The translations under genes and the position numbers were made by a program. Under the pieces are notes generated by a model. The model saw only the letters and a list, made by a program, of their open reading frames with translations, searched no databases and was not told the DNA's origin. DNA of 12,605 nt. Source: Candidatus Brocadiia bacterium. GTDB lineage: Bacteria; Planctomycetota; MHYJ01; WSZJ01. Below, in pieces: positions 1-6,597 of the stretch. The stretch spans positions 1-12,605 of the forward strand of contig JABWAY010000100.1 in the NCBI GenBank assembly GCA_013360825.1. The letters are read 5' to 3'. Positions within the stretch are counted from its first letter, which is position 1. Each line of letters opens with the position of its first letter.

Positions 1-114
1 CCCCCGGCCCCGAAACCTGTGACGCCTCCCCCTCCCGCAACGCCCTCCACGGCCACGGCGCCCGCTCCCGCTCCGGCCAAGCCGGACCCCACACAGCCGG
101 AACCCCCGAAATAA
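1..114 (+). CDS. C-terminal Pro/Ala-rich tail of an upstream gene (probably nuoC), partial
   Basis: An open frame runs in from the left edge and stops with TAA at 112-114. Its 37 visible residues are almost entirely Pro, Ala, Thr and Lys, so this is a disordered C-terminal extension with no recognisable domain. It ends 19 bases before the nuoD start, in the same direction, which suggests co-transcription. NuoC (or a NuoC-type 30 kDa subunit) usually precedes nuoD in complex I operons. The identification as nuoC rests only on that position, and nothing in the visible residues proves it. Confidence 0.5.
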   Translation, partial: PPAPKPVTPPPPATPSTATAPAPAPAKPDPTQPEPPK

Positions 115-133
115 CCAGCGAGGACCCCTCGAC

Positions 134-1291
134 ATGTACGTCGAATCCCGGCGACAGACGGACGAAGGCGAAGAGATGGTGGTCAACATGGGGCCTCAGC
201 ACCCCTCGACCCATGGCGTGCTGCGCCTCGAACTGGTGACGGACGGCGAACTCGTCACGAAGGTGACGCCCCATATCGGATACCTGCACAGGTGCTTCGA
301 GAAGCACGCGGAAAACCTCAAGTATGCGCAGGTGATCCCCTACGTCGACCGGATGGACTACCTCGCGGCCATGAACAACGAGCTGGGATTTGCGATCGCG
401 GTCGAGCGACTCCTCCCCGAGGTCAGGATCTCGAAGAAACTCGAGCACATCCGCGTGATCATCGCCGAACTGAACCGGATCGCGTCGCACCTGGTCGCCG
501 TCGGCACCTACGGGCTCGACGTCGGCACCTTCACCCCGTTCCTGTATTGCTTCCGCGACCGCGAACGGATCCTGGATCTCTTCGAATGGGCCAGCGGCGC
601 CCGGCTGCTCTACAACTACCTCTGGATCGGCGGGGTGGCGTTCGACCTCCCGGAGGGGTTCATTCAGAAGACCGAGGAGTTCTGCGACTCGCTGGGTCCC
701 ACGATCGACGATGTGGACCGGATGATGAGCTACAACAGGATCTTCATTCAGCGCACGCGCGACATCGGCGTCATTTCGCCCGAGACGGCGGTCCAGTACG
801 GACTGGGGGGACCGAATCTGCGGGGGAGCGGCGTGAAGTGGGACCTGCGCCGCGACGAGCCGTACTCGATCTACCCCGAACTGGAGTTCGATGTCATCGT
901 GGGGACGGGCGAGCAGGGCCCGCTGGGGAGCTGCTGGGACCGGTACATGGTCCGGGTGCGGGAGATGCGCGAGTCGGTGCGGATCGTGCGCCAGTGCTGC
1001 GAGCGGTGGAAGAAGAGCGACTGGAAGACGGAAGATCCGAACGCGGGGATGCCGCGGCGGATCAAGCCGGTGGCGGGGGCCGAGGCGTACGCGCGGAGCG
1101 AAACGCCGCGCGGGGAGCTGGCCTACTACGTGGTGAGCGACGGCACGGACAAGCCGTGGCGCGTGAAGGCGCGGAGTCCGGCCTTCACGGCGATCTCATG
1201 CGTGGAGGAGTGCGGCCCGGGAGTCCTGATCGCCGACGCGGTGGCGTTCGTCGGGAGCCTCGACATCGTGCTCGGGGAAATCGACCGGTAG
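134..1291 (+). CDS. nuoD: NADH-quinone oxidoreductase subunit D (complex I 49 kDa subunit)
   Basis: This is the 49 kDa-type subunit of the peripheral arm of respiratory complex I. Together with NuoB it forms the quinone-reduction site at the membrane interface. The 385 residues include the conserved NMGPQHPSTHG motif (residues 18-28, with the His of HPSTHG), PHIGYLHR (46-53), and DRMDY with Tyr76 at the position of the known quinone-binding tyrosine. The central GGPNLRGSGVKWDLR block and the C-terminal GSLDIVLGEIDR ending are also typical. Cys54 in GYLHRCFEKHAE replaces the Gly common in proteobacteria; from memory this variant also occurs in other lineages such as Bacteroidetes. A GCGAGGA ribosome site at 118-124 supports the ATG at 134. 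No other nuo gene follows, so the cluster appears to end here. Confidence 0.97.
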   Translation: MYVESRRQTDEGEEMVVNMGPQHPSTHGVLRLELVTDGELVTKVTPHIGYLHRCFEKHAENLKYAQVIPYVDRMDYLAAMNNELGFAIAVERLLPEVRISKKLEHIRVIIAELNRIASHLVAVGTYGLDVGTFTPFLYCFRDRERILDLFEWASGARLLYNYLWIGGVAFDLPEGFIQKTEEFCDSLGPTIDDVDRMMSYNRIFIQRTRDIGVISPETAVQYGLGGPNLRGSGVKWDLRRDEPYSIYPELEFDVIVGTGEQGPLGSCWDRYMVRVREMRESVRIVRQCCERWKKSDWKTEDPNAGMPRRIKPVAGAEAYARSETPRGELAYYVVSDGTDKPWRVKARSPAFTAISCVEECGPGVLIADAVAFVGSLDIVLGEIDR

Positions 1292-1330
1292 TAGCCCGGC
1301 GGGACGTGCGGGCTCTCCAGGAGGGCGGCC

Positions 1331-2005
1331 ATGTTCTGCATGCACTGCGGCAAGCAGCTCGGGTCCGGGGCGTCGCCCTGTCCCTCCTGCGGCGGCCCGG
1401 TGACCGGGCCGGCTCCGGTCCAGAACCCCTCGCCCGCCGGGGGCGGCCCGTTCCCCTCGGCGCAGGCCGGGCCGGCATCTCCGGGGAACCGGAGCGCCCT
1501 CCGCATCGTCGGCTGCCTCGTGATCGGCCTCCTCGCTCTCGTCGCCATCCCGATCGTCGCTGCGATCGCCATCCCGGCGTTCGTGACCCGGGGCAACCAC
1601 ACCCGGCGACTCGCGTGCCGAAGCCACCTCAGGCAGATCGCGGCGGCCGTGAACGCTTACCAGGCGGACCAGGGGGAGTTTCCCCCCTCCCTGCGCGAAA
1701 TTTACGGCGGCGCCGTCGTCACCGACCCGATGACCCTCACCTGCCCGTTGACCGGCAGCGGCGGGATGCCCGCCGGGACTCCGCACTGGGACCTCGTCCG
1801 CCCTCACGTTGCCTACGAGTACCGTCGCCCGAAGCGGGGCGTCACCGGTCCGGTCCTGCTCTGCTGGGACAGCCGCCCTCATCCCGACGGCTCGCGCTGC
1901 GTCGTGGATCTGGCCGGCGAGACGGAGTCGATCCTGGACGAGTCGGAGTTCCAGCGCCGGCTCGCGGCGACGGGGGAAGCGGAGGCGGTCCCCGCGGGGC
2001 GGTGA
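1331..2005 (+). CDS. Zinc-ribbon membrane protein with pseudopilin-like domain
   Basis: The 224-residue protein opens with a short zinc ribbon (C3-x2-C6 and C17-x2-C20). A Pro/Gly-rich linker (about 22-52) follows, then one hydrophobic helix (about 57-85, ending AAIAIPAF), then a soluble domain. The helix and the next segment (RSHLRQIAAAVNAYQADQGEFPPSL, split at 109/110 by no obvious break) resemble the core of type II secretion GspG-like major pseudopilins. There is no prepilin leader with the usual G/F-T-L-x-E cleavage site; the zinc ribbon stands in its place. Function is unknown. An AGGAGG site at 1319-1324 fixes the ATG. A 6-bp hairpin (1293-1298 with 1309-1314) lies between nuoD and this site. 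The gene may be read from the nuo transcript, but its product has no known link to complex I. Confidence 0.85.
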   Translation: MFCMHCGKQLGSGASPCPSCGGPVTGPAPVQNPSPAGGGPFPSAQAGPASPGNRSALRIVGCLVIGLLALVAIPIVAAIAIPAFVTRGNHTRRLACRSHLRQIAAAVNAYQADQGEFPPSLREIYGGAVVTDPMTLTCPLTGSGGMPAGTPHWDLVRPHVAYEYRRPKRGVTGPVLLCWDSRPHPDGSRCVVDLAGETESILDESEFQRRLAATGEAEAVPAGR

Positions 2006-2007
2006 CG

Positions 2008-2023
2008 GGGCCGGTCACGGCCC
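2008..2023 (+). terminator. Short GC hairpin after the zinc-ribbon/pseudopilin gene
   Basis: GGGCCG (2008-2013) and CGGCCC (2018-2023) form a perfect 6-bp stem around a GTCA loop, two bases after the stop codon. No T-run follows, so this is at best a weak or factor-assisted terminator. Its position between this gene and an independent purQ promoter makes a terminating role plausible. Confidence 0.25.
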
Positions 2024-2061
2024 GGCGCGCGGCGGGCCGCACGCCGCACGCACCCGGTTCC

Positions 2062-2090
2062 GCGACACCGCGCGTACCCCGCGGTACACT
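2062..2090 (+). promoter_or_regulatory. Putative purQ promoter, leaderless configuration
   Basis: A -35-like GCGACA (2062-2067) and a -10-like TACACT (2085-2090) are separated by exactly 17 bases; each matches the sigma-70 consensus at four of six positions. The purQ ATG begins six bases after the -10 box, where transcription would be expected to start. No Shine-Dalgarno sequence precedes the ATG, so a leaderless mRNA is predicted. A 5-bp inverted repeat (GTACC 2074-2078 and GGTAC 2083-2087) overlaps the -10 box and could be an operator, though this is speculative. Confidence 0.5.
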
Positions 2091-2096
2091 TCCGGC

Positions 2097-2894
2097 ATGA
2101 CGCCCCGGTCCCTCCTCATCCGCACCGCCGGCACGAACTGCGAGGCCGAGCTGGAATACGCGTGGCAGCGCGCGGGCGCGGCGACGGAAATCCTGCACAT
2201 CAAGCGCGTCCTCGAGGCCCCGGCGCTCCTGCGGGACTTCCAGCTGCTCTCGTTCCCCGGAGGGTTCAGCTACGGCGACGACCTCGGTGCGGGGCGGATC
2301 CATGCGATCGAAATCCGCGAGCGCCTGATCGAGCCGCTGCGGGAGTTCGTGAACGCGGGGAAGCTGGTCTACGGGGTCTGCAACGGCTTCCAGGTGCTGG
2401 TGAAGACGGGGCTTCTCCCCGGGTTCGACTTCCTGAAGCCGGGGCCCGCGCCGGCCCTTGAGGCCACGCTGACCGACAACGAGCGCGGACGTTTCCAGGA
2501 CCGCTGGATCACGGTCCGCGCCGTGAGTTCCCGGTCGCCGTTCGTCGCGGAAGGCGCGGTGTTCCGGATGCCGATTGCGCATGGGGAGGGGAAGTTTCTG
2601 CCGAAGGACGACGGCGTGCTGGCGAAGCTCCGGGCGAACGGGCAGATCGTGCTGACGTACGTGAAACCGGACGGGTCGCCCGCGGCGGGGTGGCCGGACA
2701 ACCCGAACGGGAGCGTCGCCGACATCGCGGGAATCTGCGATCCGACGGGCCGGATTTTCGGGCTGATGCCGCATCCGGAGCGGTTCGTGGACCGGGTGCA
2801 GGGGCCGACCTGGACGCGCGAGGAGGGGACGGGGGAGGACGGTGAGGGGCTCGGCATCTTCAGGAACGCCGTGGCGCACGTCCGGGGGGCGTGA
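2097..2894 (+). CDS. purQ: Phosphoribosylformylglycinamidine synthase, glutaminase subunit PurQ
   Basis: PurQ is the class I glutamine amidotransferase subunit of FGAM synthase. It supplies ammonia from glutamine to PurL, usually with PurS, in the fourth step of de novo purine synthesis in the cytoplasm. In the 265 residues, SFPGGFSYGDDLGAGRI (52-68) is the oxyanion/PurL-facing motif, Cys95 in GVCNGFQ is the nucleophile, and His226 with Glu228 in MPHPER complete the triad. The ATG at 2097 is chosen because homology begins immediately after it and a promoter-like -10 box lies six bases upstream. The frame continues open upstream to 1809, but that part overlaps the previous gene and has no homology. 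The protein is longer than the roughly 227-residue Bacillus form, with added sequence mainly in the 140-205 region. PurL and PurS are not in this window. Confidence 0.96.
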   Translation: MTPRSLLIRTAGTNCEAELEYAWQRAGAATEILHIKRVLEAPALLRDFQLLSFPGGFSYGDDLGAGRIHAIEIRERLIEPLREFVNAGKLVYGVCNGFQVLVKTGLLPGFDFLKPGPAPALEATLTDNERGRFQDRWITVRAVSSRSPFVAEGAVFRMPIAHGEGKFLPKDDGVLAKLRANGQIVLTYVKPDGSPAAGWPDNPNGSVADIAGICDPTGRIFGLMPHPERFVDRVQGPTWTREEGTGEDGEGLGIFRNAVAHVRGA

Positions 2895-2921
2895 TCCGGG
2901 GCGCCGGCGCCGCCGGGCGGG

Positions 2922-3413
2922 TCAGTCCAGTTCCTCGACGACACCCCGCCGGTCCAGCGCCAGGTTGCAGAGGCGGTCCGCGACCCTGTTGTCCTCGCGG
3001 CGCACGTGCCGGTAGGCCACCTTCGCGAACTTCCGGGCCAGAACCTTCGCCTCTGCCGCGAGCGGCTGGAGTCCCGGGTGTTTGATCCGGTAGACCCCCG
3101 TGAGCTGCTTGACGAGGAGTTCGCTGTCGCTCCGCACCTCGAGCTCCGGCTTCGCGACCGTGCTCAGGTACTGCGGTGCGCGCCGGAGAGCGTCGAGGAG
3201 CGCCCTGTACTCGGCCACATTGTTCGTCGCCTCGCCGATATACTCCCCGCGGGTCAGGATGTCCACGCCGTCGGGGGTCAGGAACACGACGCCGGTCGAG
3301 GCGGGACCGGGATTCCCCCGGGAGGCCCCGTCGACGTGGATGATCAGGTGGGGCAGGGGGGACTCCCTCAGGAAATGGAAAAACCCGGGTGCAGCGCGTG
3401 CGATCCGCCACAA
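2922..3413 (-). CDS. rnhA: Ribonuclease HI family protein
   Basis: This is an RNase H-fold protein predicted to cut RNA in RNA-DNA hybrids. Numbered from the TTG at 3413, the four metal-binding acidic residues are Asp28 (VDGASRGNPGP), Glu68 (TNNVAEYRAL), Asp96 (RSDSELLVKQ) and Asp146 (NRVADRLCN); the catalytic-loop His is His136. The pattern is that of the short bacterial/archaeal-type RNase HI family (like Bacillus YpdQ) rather than E. coli RnhA. The start is uncertain. No ATG or GTG lies in frame near the first beta-strand, and the TTG at 3413 adds about 20 residues without homology. An in-frame CTG at 3356, after a GAGGGAG sequence, would give a more usual length. The gene converges on purQ, with 27 bases between stops that hold a 12-bp GC palindrome (2900-2911). 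Confidence 0.88.
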   Translation of the reverse strand: MWRIARAAPGFFHFLRESPLPHLIIHVDGASRGNPGPASTGVVFLTPDGVDILTRGEYIGEATNNVAEYRALLDALRRAPQYLSTVAKPELEVRSDSELLVKQLTGVYRIKHPGLQPLAAEAKVLARKFAKVAYRHVRREDNRVADRLCNLALDRRGVVEELD

Positions 3414-3585
3414 TGCGGGTTCGATCCGCGCGCCGACCCGGGTCTTGCACGTGAGTGGACGCGGTCGATCAAGCGTGACCCGGATCTTCGCCGGCGCCGC
3501 TCGGGGCGCGTCCTGGACGTGACTGTGAACTTATCGACGCACCGGGCAGGGGGCTTGAGAAAAACCGTACGCCGGGCGCCGGGGC

Positions 3586-3597
3586 GGTTCGCGAACC
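3586..3597. promoter_or_regulatory. 12-bp perfect palindrome upstream of the rnpB leader promoter
   Basis: GGTTCGCGAACC is a perfect palindrome. Its centre lies about 37 bases upstream of the predicted start of the rnpB leader transcript, at the position where a -35 element would sit. It could bind a dimeric regulator, but a chance palindrome in GC-rich DNA is also possible. Confidence 0.3.
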
Positions 3598-3613
3598 CGA
3601 ATCGGGCCATGCG

Positions 3614-3622
3614 TGATAGAGT
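3614..3622 (+). promoter_or_regulatory. Extended -10 promoter for the rnpB leader RNA
   Basis: TGATAGAGT has the extended -10 form TGn followed by a hexamer (TAGAGT) matching TATAAT at four of six bases. No good -35 sequence lies 16-18 bases upstream, which fits an extended -10 promoter. Transcription would begin at about 3629, exactly the first paired base of the long hairpin downstream. Confidence 0.5.
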
Positions 3623-3628
3623 GTCCAT

Positions 3629-3728
3629 GGACGTCCTGAACGCCTGCGTGCGTCTGGCCAGGCCTTGACCCGCACCCACGCGCACGGCTGCAGACCGACC
3701 CCGGCGCGCGCAGGTCTTCAGGGCGTCC
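3629..3728 (+). ncRNA. Long imperfect RNA hairpin upstream of rnpB (leader or small RNA), unknown function
   Basis: Bases 3629-3652 pair antiparallel with 3705-3728. The 24 positions give 20 Watson-Crick pairs, three G-U pairs and one C-C mismatch (3641/3716). Two further pairs (3653/3704 as U-G, 3654/3703) can extend it, leaving a loop of about 48 bases. All three non-canonical pairs in the stem (3634/3723, 3642/3715, 3649/3708) are G-U when read as plus-strand RNA and would be A-C mismatches on the minus strand, so the structure is best explained as plus-strand RNA. The extended -10 box places the transcript start at its first base, and it ends 12 bases before RNase P helix P1. It lacks the SRP RNA GGAAGG...GCAGC signature and does not have the size of 6S RNA. 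It could be a cleaved precursor leader of rnpB or a separate small RNA. Confidence 0.6.
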
Positions 3729-3740
3729 CCAATCGAAAAA

Positions 3741-4163
3741 GAACGGGCGGACGGCCGCTCCTGGATCTCACCCCTCCGCTCCGCGGAGTGTGGAAGACCC
3801 GGGGGAGGAAAGTCCGAGCTCCACAGGGCAGGGTGGTCGCTAACGGCGACCGGGGCGCGACGCGAGAAGCGCTCCAGGGACAGTGCCACAGAGACCAGAC
3901 CGCCGATCGCCCGGGCCGCGAGGTCCGGGAGGAGGCAAGGGTGAAACGGTGGAGTAAGAGCCCACCGCCTGCACGGCGACGTGCAGGGCATGGCAAACCC
4001 CACCCGGAGGAAGGCCAAATAGGACGGCGTCCGAGACCGGCCCGGTCGAAGCCGTCGGGTAGGCCGTTCGAAGCGGCGGGCAACCGCCGTCCCAGATGAA
4101 TGGCCGTCGCCGTCGTTCCGTGAGGAGCGGCGGAACAGAACTCGGCTTACAGCCCGTTCCAAC
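3741..4163 (+). ncRNA. rnpB: RNase P RNA, bacterial class A
   Basis: This is the catalytic RNA that removes 5' leaders from pre-tRNA. Helix P1 pairs GAACGGGC (3741-3748) with GCCCGTTC (4152-4159). The universal GAGGAAAGTCC element lies at 3805-3815. Helix P4 pairs AAGTCCGAG (3810-3818, with the conserved bulged U at 3813) with CTCGGCTT (4141-4148); relative to E. coli one base pair covaries. The GGTGAAA, GGAGTAAGAG, CCGGAGGAAGGCCAAATAGG and AGATGAATG (4094-4102) segments are the usual conserved blocks. The L15 loop GGT at 4058-4060 is the site that pairs with the tRNA 3' CCA. The ends are set by P1, giving roughly 423 bases, slightly longer than the E. coli (377) and B. subtilis (about 400) RNAs. 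Strand and class are clear; exact ends are uncertain by a few bases. Confidence 0.97.
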
Positions 4164-4166
4164 AGG

Positions 4167-4201
4167 GGGGCCCGGCCGCAAGGCCGGGCCCCTCGCTGTT
4201 T
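4167..4201 (+). terminator. rnpB terminator, possibly bidirectional
   Basis: GGGGCCCGGCC (4167-4177) and GGCCGGGCCCC (4182-4192) make a perfect 11-bp stem capped by a GCAA tetraloop. A T-containing tract (TCGCTGTTT) follows. It lies just after RNase P helix P1 and 23 bases before the stop of the converging protease operon, so it may serve both strands, although the minus-strand side has no T-run. Confidence 0.75.
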
Positions 4202-4223
4202 CCGCGCTCGGTCCGGACCGGGG

Positions 4224-5522
4224 CTAGCCCTTGTCGACGCCCAGCTCGATCTCGAAGTCGAGATCCTTTCCGTCGCGGACCAGCACCAGCGGCACGATCT
4301 TGCGGGGCTGCAGCTTCTTCAGCGCGTTCCGCAGGTCCTTCGCCGTCGCAACGGGGGCTCCGTTGAACGACTTCACCCGGTCTCCCGGCTTCACGCCCTT
4401 CCGCGCCGCGTCGGAATCCTTGGTCACCTTCTCGACCACCACGCCGCTTCCGTCCTCGGCATCGCCATACGTCATTCCCAGCTTCGGCTTCCAGTCGGCG
4501 GCGCGCGGCTTCGACTCCGAGTCGAGCTTCAGGGTGAGTTCCACCGTCTCATCCCCCCGACGGACCTTCGCCTTGACTTCGGTCCCGCCCGGGAAGGTGT
4601 AGCAGACGCCGGTGAGGCGGAGCTGGTTGTGGACCCGGTAACCCTCGACTTCCGTCACCAGGTCCCCCGCCTTGAACCCCGCCTTTTCCGCGGTGGAACC
4701 CGGGAGGATCCCCTGGACCAGCGCGCCGGCGCCCTCCGGGTGGAGCTGCTGCGGGAACTGGAGCCCCTCGATCCGCCCGTGACGGACGTAGCCGCCCTTC
4801 TTCAGGACGCGCATGAAGTTCTTGATCTGGTTGATCGGGATGGCGAGTCCGATGCCGGTGTTGACGCGATTGCGGAAGCGGGTGTCGATGCGCCCGTTGA
4901 TCCCGATGAGCTTGCCGTCGATGGTGAAGAGCGGGCCGCCGGAATTGCCGGGGTTGACGGCGGCGTCGGTCTGGATGGCGTCCGCGTAATTCTGCTGGAA
5001 GCGGTGCATGGCGGAGACGACGCCGAAGGAGACGGTCGGCTGGAAGTCCATGGAGCCGAGCATGAAGGGATTGCCGACGGCGATGACGCCCTCACCGGGG
5101 CGGATGACGTCGGAGTCGCCGAGCTCGACGTAGGGGAGGTCTTTGGCGTTCTTGATCTTGCAGAGGCAGATATCGCCGCTGACGTCGTAGCCGACGACTT
5201 CGGCCTTGTAGATGAAGCCGCCCGGGAGGGTGACCTGCCAGTCGGGGCGTTCGCCCGCGACATGGTGGTTGGTGAGAAACCAGCCGTCGCTGGAGATCAG
5301 CACCCCGGAGCCTCCGCCGACGAACACGAAGGCGGGGACGACCCTGGCGGCGGTGGATTCAATCAGTTTCTCCAGCCGGAGGGCGGCCTTCAGGGCATCG
5401 TCTTCGGCGCCGGCGTGGTGGTCTCCCTCCAGAAGCAGGGGAGGGGCGTCTTCGGCGCGGGCCGGCAGGGCGAGGGCGATCGCGACGAGGGCGGAGGTCA
5501 GGCAGCGGATCAGTGAGGTCAT
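4224..5522 (-). CDS. htrA: HtrA/DegP-like periplasmic serine protease with two PDZ domains (intact catalytic triad)
   Basis: This exported protease is of the trypsin-like S1C family, which degrades or refolds misfolded envelope proteins. The 432 residues start with a signal peptide with probable cleavage after ARA (residue 23). A charged segment follows, then the protease domain (about 58-238). The triad is complete: His87 in LTNHHVAG, Asp117 in SGDICLCKI, and Ser194 in NPGNSGGPL. Two PDZ domains follow (about 245-335 and 345-430), giving DegP-like architecture. It is the last gene of a three-gene minus-strand operon, 16 bases after the stop of the middle paralogue, with a TGGAG ribosome site in that gap. 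It is the only one of the three with all catalytic residues. Its 5' half uses C-ending codons and its 3' half G-ending codons. Confidence 0.95.
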   Translation of the reverse strand: MTSLIRCLTSALVAIALALPARAEDAPPLLLEGDHHAGAEDDALKAALRLEKLIESTAARVVPAFVFVGGGSGVLISSDGWFLTNHHVAGERPDWQVTLPGGFIYKAEVVGYDVSGDICLCKIKNAKDLPYVELGDSDVIRPGEGVIAVGNPFMLGSMDFQPTVSFGVVSAMHRFQQNYADAIQTDAAVNPGNSGGPLFTIDGKLIGINGRIDTRFRNRVNTGIGLAIPINQIKNFMRVLKKGGYVRHGRIEGLQFPQQLHPEGAGALVQGILPGSTAEKAGFKAGDLVTEVEGYRVHNQLRLTGVCYTFPGGTEVKAKVRRGDETVELTLKLDSESKPRAADWKPKLGMTYGDAEDGSGVVVEKVTKDSDAARKGVKPGDRVKSFNGAPVATAKDLRNALKKLQPRKIVPLVLVRDGKDLDFEIELGVDKG

Positions 5523-5538
5523 GGGGTTGGCTCCAGGG

Positions 5539-6588
5539 TTAGTTCGGGCGTTCGCCGAGCGTCGCGTCGATCACGATCTCCTCATCTCCCCGACGGACAT
5601 CGAGCTTGATGGTGTCGCCGGGTTTCCGTTTCCGGATGACGGCCACGAATTCAGCCCAGTTCTGGACCTTCGTCCCGTCGATCCCCGTGATGACATCGCC
5701 CGGGACGAGTCCCGCGCGCGAGGCTCCCGAGTTGGGCTGGACGTTGGCGATGACGACGCCGCCGGTCGAGCCCTCGGCGGGGCCGACGCCGAGGAAGGGA
5801 GACTTGGGCTTCGTGATTTTCTCCCCGGCCTTGAGCTGGTCGAGGACTTCCCTGATCTTCCAGACGGGGGTCGCGAAGGAGACGCCCGAATTCTGGCCCC
5901 ACGGGGACTGGAGCCGGACGTGGCCGACGACGCCGACGAGTTCTCCGCGGACATTGACGAGGGCTCCGCCGCTGTTTCCATAGTTCGTCTTGGCGTCGAA
6001 CTGGATGGTCTGCTCGACGATGCCGGTGACCTGGAGCTCGACGCGATCCACGGTGCTGACGATCCCGCGGGTCGCGGTGGGGCTGGCGGGTTCGGGGGAC
6101 CGGCCGAGCGCGAAGACGAACGCGCCGACGTGCAGGTCACCCCTGGCCCAGGCGATCGGTTTGAGGGTCAGGCCTTTCGGATCCACCTTGAGCAGCGCGA
6201 GATCCTTGGCCTGGTCCCACCCGACCAGCGAGCCGGGGGTTTTCGTTCCGTCGGCGAGGACGACCTCGATCCGGTCGATCTTCCCGTCCACGTTGAAGTA
6301 CGACGTCAGGATGTGCCCCTCCGCGTCGATCAGCACGCCCGAGCTGTGCGTCTTCGGCCTCACCGTGTAGTTCGGATTCGAGGCCTGCCCGGGCTGGATC
6401 ATCACGGGTGTCTTCGGGTCGTTCCAGGTCGCCTTGATCTTCAGGGCGACCGTGGACGCGTGCCCCTTCTCGATGGCCTGCGCGAACGCCTCCTGCGCCT
6501 TCTGCCACTCGGTCTTCGGTTCGTCCGCGAAGACGGCCGCGGGCAGAGCGAGGACGAAGGCGACCACAGCTGCATGGATCCGGTTCAT
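5539..6588 (-). CDS. HtrA-like secreted pseudoprotease, catalytic His replaced by Phe, one PDZ domain
   Basis: The 349-residue protein has a signal peptide (cleavage probably after VFA, residue 21), a trypsin-like domain (about 40-255) and one C-terminal PDZ domain (about 263-346). Asp129 (AKDLALLKV) and Ser206 (NYGNSGGAL) of the triad are present. The motif that should read LTNxHV is LTSYFNVDG, placing Phe98 (codon TTC, 6295-6297) where the histidine belongs. Without the general base, normal serine protease activity is not expected, while the fold and oxyanion-hole region look sound. A role in substrate binding, chaperoning or regulating the neighbouring active protease is an inference. The start lies nine bases after the previous gene's stop, with AGGGA overlapping that stop as the ribosome site. 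Confidence 0.92.
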   Translation of the reverse strand: MNRIHAAVVAFVLALPAAVFADEPKTEWQKAQEAFAQAIEKGHASTVALKIKATWNDPKTPVMIQPGQASNPNYTVRPKTHSSGVLIDAEGHILTSYFNVDGKIDRIEVVLADGTKTPGSLVGWDQAKDLALLKVDPKGLTLKPIAWARGDLHVGAFVFALGRSPEPASPTATRGIVSTVDRVELQVTGIVEQTIQFDAKTNYGNSGGALVNVRGELVGVVGHVRLQSPWGQNSGVSFATPVWKIREVLDQLKAGEKITKPKSPFLGVGPAEGSTGGVVIANVQPNSGASRAGLVPGDVITGIDGTKVQNWAEFVAVIRKRKPGDTIKLDVRRGDEEIVIDATLGERPN

Positions 6589-6597
6589 TGCGTTCCC

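Larger units (their letters stand above)
3414..3740. other. Non-coding interval between the RNase H gene and rnpB
   Basis: No protein gene is supported here. From 3414 to about 3585 I see nothing beyond the untranslated upstream region of the RNase H gene. The right half is structured. It holds a 12-bp palindrome, an extended -10 box, and a long RNA hairpin reaching to 12 bases before the 5' end of RNase P RNA, each listed separately. A 13-codon open frame starting at 3627 begins at or before the predicted transcription start, so it is not called. Confidence 0.7.

Noticed and set aside
160..300. Cys54 in the NuoD GYLHR motif as an anomaly
   Set aside because: The GYLHRCFEKHAE form is, to my recollection, found in other bacterial lineages, so it is a lineage variant.
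292..2100. 602-codon plus-strand open frame overlapping nuoD and the pseudopilin-like gene
   Set aside because: It is in another frame of well-supported genes, is Arg/Pro/Gly-rich without domains, and arises from high GC content.
2900..2911. 12-bp GC palindrome between purQ and the RNase H gene as a terminator
   Set aside because: It is pure GC with no T-run on either strand, and such palindromes are common at this base composition.
3415..3432. tRNA-like T-arm (GCGGGTTCGATCCGC)
   Set aside because: The stem cannot form five pairs around a seven-base TTCGANN loop, and no acceptor, D or anticodon arm is found nearby.
3627..3668. 13-codon open frame in the rnpB leader
   Set aside because: Its ATG lies at or before the predicted transcription start, it has no ribosome site, and the RNA hairpin explains the sequence better.
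3629..3728. SRP (4.5S) RNA or 6S RNA identity for the hairpin
   Set aside because: The conserved SRP GGAAGG/GCAGC loop is missing, and the size and bulge layout do not fit 6S RNA.
3368..4162. Minus-strand open frames across rnpB and its upstream region
   Set aside because: They lie over a clear plus-strand RNase P RNA and show no protein similarity.
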